This document shows positions 45,738 through 48,752 of a stretch of DNA of 48,752 nucleotides, piece after piece. This stretch comes from Marinifilaceae bacterium (lineage in GTDB: Bacteria; Bacteroidota; Bacteroidia; Bacteroidales; Marinifilaceae). A model generated the notes under the pieces. The model was not told the origin of the DNA and did no database searches. It saw nothing but the letters and a program-made list of their open reading frames with translations. The position numbers and the translations under genes were made by a program. Within the stretch, counting starts at the first letter, position 1; the number at the start of each line of letters is the position of its first letter. The DNA lies in assembly GCA_016936255.1 (NCBI GenBank), contig JAFGYE010000094.1, forward strand, positions 1 to 48,752. The letters are read 5' to 3'.

Positions 45738-46173
45738 ACTTTAAATTTTACGTTATAAGTTCTTCTCATTAAAAATCCGAGAGAAAAGTGTTCTCAGGTT
45801 GCCATTAATTCCTAATTGATAAAACTTGTGGTGTTCAATTGGGAATCGATGGGTGGTCTTCATAGCATAAAATTAAATTTCGAAAAAAAGAGCAGGGAGT
45901 TTCTTAGATCAGATATTGGGGTAAATAACTTAACGTCCCTGCCCTTTTCACCACTAACTACTGTTTGTTGTTGTTTATCTTGATTTTGTTTTATCAGCTT
46001 TAGAATCTATTCAAGTTTGATGATGAGATGACAGGGATTGCCGGCCCTGCCATCTGCATCAACCCTACTAACCACGTTTTCATTCTTTACCTATGAAAAC
46101 TCACTAACTAATATTGATTCTTAAATGCCTTTTTATTGTCCTGTTAAAACAAAATAATTTCTCTTTTAATCAA
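45738..46173. other. 436-bp gap with two hairpins between dsbD and the peptidase gene
   Basis: No gene is supported. AAAAGAGCAGGGA (45886-45898) pairs with TCCCTGCCCTTTT (45936-45948), one mismatch and a 37-base loop, followed on the minus strand by T7: a likely dsbD terminator. A second hairpin, ATGACAGGG (46028-46036) with CCCTGCCAT (46045-46053), one G-U pair, lies closer to dsbD. The gap should also contain the peptidase promoter, which I could not pinpoint. Confidence 0.5.
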
Positions 46174-48174
46174 CTACTTAATTGCCGCTGCCGTTTTTTT
46201 TTGCTTGAAATTTTTAATTCCTTCATCCAGAAATCTTACAAAATTGTTTACATCTAAATCGTAAGCTCTTGGTGTAGCTACATCTTTACCGTCCGAATCA
46301 AGCAGGCAGTAATATGGCTGAGCATTTATATTATATCTTGTAATTTGAAAATCTGCATTTTTCTTTCCTAAAGTCTTCTTCTTTTTACCATCATAATTGG
46401 AAACAATCCACTCTTCTTTAGGCAATTCTGTTTTATCATCAACATACATGGCAATAACAATGTAGTCTTCCTGCAAACGCTTCAACACTTGTGGGTCAGA
46501 CCATACATTCGCTTCCATTTCGCGGCAGTTAACACAACCGTGACCTGTGAAATCCATAAATACAGGTTTGTTTTGCTGTTTTGCTGCTGCCATTCCTTCC
46601 TTGTAATCGAAATATCCGTTTAAGCCATGAGGTAAATGTAAAAAGTCAGAATACTTAGCGCTATGGGCTTCCTGATGAACTGCTCCGCTATTGCCCGCAT
46701 TATTTCGTACAATCTGATTGATATCAAAATCCTGAGTTGCTTGTGGTGGAATATATCCTGAAAGAGCTTTTAAAGGGGCTCCGAACATTCCTGGAATCAT
46801 GTAAACGACAAACGAGAAGGTTACAACCGCCAATAATAAACGAGGAACACTAACAAATTTCAGTTCACTGTCATGAGAAAATTTCAATTTACCTAATAAA
46901 TACAATCCCAATAAGGCAAACACTACAATCCAAACTGCAAGATAAATTTCACGATCTAAAATTCCCCAATGGTAAGTTTGATCAGCAATACTTAAGAATT
47001 TTAAACCTAAAGCCAATTCTATAAAGCCTAAAACAACTTTTACTGAATTTAACCATCCACCCGACTTCGGCATTTTATTCAACCATCCCGGAAAAATGGC
47101 AAACAATGTAAATGGCATAGCAAATGCTGTTGAAAATCCTAACATTCCAACAATTGGCATTAAAACTTCACCTCCTGCCGAGGCAACTAAAATGGCGCCC
47201 ACAATAGGTCCTGTACATGAGAACGAAACCAAAACCAAAGTAAATGCCATAAAGAAAGCACCCAATAATCCACCTTTATCTTCGTTTGATACAGACTTAT
47301 TCACCATCCAGCTTGGCATGGTAATTTCGAACATTCCAAAAAAGGATGCCGCAAATACCATAAAAATTAAAAAGAAGAAAACATTAGGAACCCAATGCGT
47401 TGATAGAAAGTTGGCAAAACCCGGCCCCATAACAACAGCGAGTAAAGTACCAATAAAAGTATATATCGCAATAATAGAAAATCCATAGAAGAAAGCCTGC
47501 ATTCTACCTTTGGCCTTGTTTTCACTGCTGTGCATAAAAAAACTAACCGTCATAGGAATCATAGGGAATACACAGGGAGTAAAAATTGCGGCTAAACCAC
47601 CTAAAAAGGCAAAAATAAATACTGCCCAAAGTCCTTTCTTGTCTTTAGATTCTTTTACCGGTGCCGGTGCTTCAGCTTTCACTTTTTGTGCTGCTGTTGC
47701 AGCTCCACCTTTAATTTGCAAATCAAAATCATTATCCCCCATTACACATTGTCCCGAAACATCGGAACAAGTCTGATATTCGAAGGTTCCTTTTACATGC
47801 AGCGGCAATTCCTTCACCAAAATACTTTGGCGCATCTCAGCTTCATTCTCGAAATAGCTTACTTCACCACCCCAAACTTCATCCTGATGCTTATGGGCAT
47901 TGATTGGTTTTACTTCACCTATTCGTTCGTAGCTTGAATTTTCGGTAAAATCAAATTTAATGACTATTGGTCCCAACTCTGGGTCGAAATCGTTTGAGTA
48001 TACATGCCACGATTTATCAATCGATGCCTTAAAAACAACATCCAGCTGATCACCTACTTTTACCTCTTTATTCGAAAACTCAACTTTCCACTTGGCAGGT
48101 TGCAAGACTTGTCCAAACGAAAATCCGCTAAACATTACCATCAGAATGGCAAAAACTGTAAATTTCAATTTCAT
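46174..48174 (-). CDS. dsbD: DsbD-type thiol:disulfide interchange protein
   Basis: Inner-membrane electron carrier that passes reducing power from cytosolic thioredoxin to periplasmic proteins. The 666-aa protein has a signal peptide (to FSFGQ, about 21), an N-terminal DsbD-alpha domain with Cys136 and Cys143 (TCSDVSGQC), a hydrophobic CcdA-like core of about eight helices with TPCVFPMIPMTV (about 199-210) and SFSCTGPIVG, and a C-terminal thioredoxin-like domain with CVNC (in GHGCVNCREMEA). All three redox pairs are present. Its natural electron donor system would include the trxB product encoded about 5 kb downstream. Confidence 0.95.
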   Translation of the reverse strand: MKLKFTVFAILMVMFSGFSFGQVLQPAKWKVEFSNKEVKVGDQLDVVFKASIDKSWHVYSNDFDPELGPIVIKFDFTENSSYERIGEVKPINAHKHQDEVWGGEVSYFENEAEMRQSILVKELPLHVKGTFEYQTCSDVSGQCVMGDNDFDLQIKGGAATAAQKVKAEAPAPVKESKDKKGLWAVFIFAFLGGLAAIFTPCVFPMIPMTVSFFMHSSENKAKGRMQAFFYGFSIIAIYTFIGTLLAVVMGPGFANFLSTHWVPNVFFFLIFMVFAASFFGMFEITMPSWMVNKSVSNEDKGGLLGAFFMAFTLVLVSFSCTGPIVGAILVASAGGEVLMPIVGMLGFSTAFAMPFTLFAIFPGWLNKMPKSGGWLNSVKVVLGFIELALGLKFLSIADQTYHWGILDREIYLAVWIVVFALLGLYLLGKLKFSHDSELKFVSVPRLLLAVVTFSFVVYMIPGMFGAPLKALSGYIPPQATQDFDINQIVRNNAGNSGAVHQEAHSAKYSDFLHLPHGLNGYFDYKEGMAAAKQQNKPVFMDFTGHGCVNCREMEANVWSDPQVLKRLQEDYIVIAMYVDDKTELPKEEWIVSNYDGKKKKTLGKKNADFQITRYNINAQPYYCLLDSDGKDVATPRAYDLDVNNFVRFLDEGIKNFKQKKTAAAIK

Positions 48175-48670
48175 TATTTAATTATTTTATAAATTGGATA
48201 TTGCTCATTTAGGTATTATCCAATGCAATTGAGTTGAATTGGTTTTTTTGATTCTTCTTTTACTTCTGTCTTGTTACTGTAGAGACAACCAAAACCAGTA
48301 ATAGGGTGAAAACTAAAATGAAAAAAAAGCTAATATTTGTTAATTACTAAGCTATTACAAGCACCTCAATTATCATTCACTCCATTATTTTGTTTATTCA
48401 AACTAATGTAATTACACTGATAATCTATACAAATCAAAAATGCTTTCAATCCAGATTAGATAAAAATTACGATTCTATAAAAGTTCACGTTTTTAGTAAT
48501 ATTTTTTATCGGATCAGAACAAAAAGCTGTGTTTTGGTTCGTTTTAATTAAATATGCCTGCGCTTTGCTTGTGAAACTAACTTCTTCCTGATTTTAAAAT
48601 GATCATCTCTGTTTTTACCAAAAAAAAATAATTTCCTACTGGATTCCATATTCAAGCTTATGTGCAAAAG
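48175..48670. other. upstream region of dsbD, no gene seen
   Basis: About 500 bp of A+T-rich DNA with frequent stops in all frames. It must hold the dsbD promoter, but I find no strict TAnnTTTG box on the minus strand and no RNA gene. Confidence 0.5.
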
Positions 48671-48709
48671 AAAAGAGGATGTCTCATAGCAAAGTAGACA
48701 TCCTCTTTT
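48671..48709. terminator. bidirectional terminator
   Basis: AAAAGAGGATGTCT (48671-48684) and AGACATCCTCTTTT (48696-48709) form a perfect 14-bp stem with an 11-base loop and T-runs on both strands. It probably ends a gene lying beyond the right edge. Confidence 0.85.
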
Positions 48710-48752
48710 TCATGATCTTTTGTTTTTTTGAGATTAAACTGCCTTATACTGC

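Noticed and set aside
46010-46062. Short minus-strand frame starting M-Q-M-A-G-P near the dsbD downstream hairpin
   Set aside because: Only about 19 codons, no ribosome-binding site and overlapping a hairpin; not enough to call a gene.
47096-47488. 130-codon open frame on the plus strand
   Set aside because: It lies antisense inside the DsbD gene, has low-complexity Lys/Asn-rich translation and no family resemblance; it is a mirror of the membrane-protein codons.

Overview
The window reads as chromosome from a Bacteroidota bacterium. It has two SusC/SusD pairs, Bacteroidota-type lipoprotein signals, a type IX secretion (T9SS) C-terminal sorting domain, A+T-rich DNA and TAnnTTTG-like -7 boxes. 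The substrate range (beta-1,3-glucan with beta-1,6 branches, i.e. laminarin-like) fits a marine member such as a Marinilabiliales/Marinifilaceae relative, but that placement is inference. All 26 protein genes lie on the minus strand, so transcription runs from high to low coordinates. I saw no rRNA, tRNA, CRISPR array or insertion sequence.

Right flank (about 40.3-48.7 kb) is housekeeping: DsbD, a large M16 zinc peptidase, a CyuA-like L-cysteine desulfidase and thioredoxin reductase, each unit separated by hairpins or terminators.

Locus 2 (40.2-16.2 kb) is a large polysaccharide utilization locus. A membrane-anchored regulator (sensor propeller, Y_Y_Y domain, one TM helix, LuxR-type HTH, no kinase) is followed by a terminator and a helically phased TACATCA repeat array. 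Then come SusC, SusD, a PKD-type surface glycan-binding lipoprotein, two GH16 laminarinase lipoproteins, a sugar-porter MFS protein, a 1153-aa protein resembling beta-1,3-glucan phosphorylases of the GH94/GH149/GH161 group, three GH17 proteins, a GPH-family symporter, a mutarotase-like protein, a second GPH symporter and a terminator.

Locus 1 (16.0-0.1 kb) repeats the plan: a second kinase-less propeller regulator, a phased CTCAAA repeat array beside a TATATTTG box, GH30, a multidomain GH5 with T9SS signal, SusC, SusD, a PKD lipoprotein, a terminator, and a GH3 beta-glucosidase.

Proposed scheme: GH16 and GH5 enzymes and PKD lipoproteins act at or outside the outer membrane. SusCD pairs import oligosaccharides, and periplasmic GH30 (branch removal), GH3 and lipoprotein GH17 trim them. 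Three inner-membrane transporters bring in glucose or short oligosaccharides. In the cytosol two signal-less GH17 proteins and the phosphorylase-like protein would convert beta-1,3-gluco-oligosaccharides to glucose-1-phosphate. The least conventional parts are the cytosolic GH17/phosphorylase arm, the two phased operator-like arrays each beside a kinase-less propeller regulator, a duplicated start region in front of one lipoprotein gene, and an open remnant downstream of the GH5 gene.
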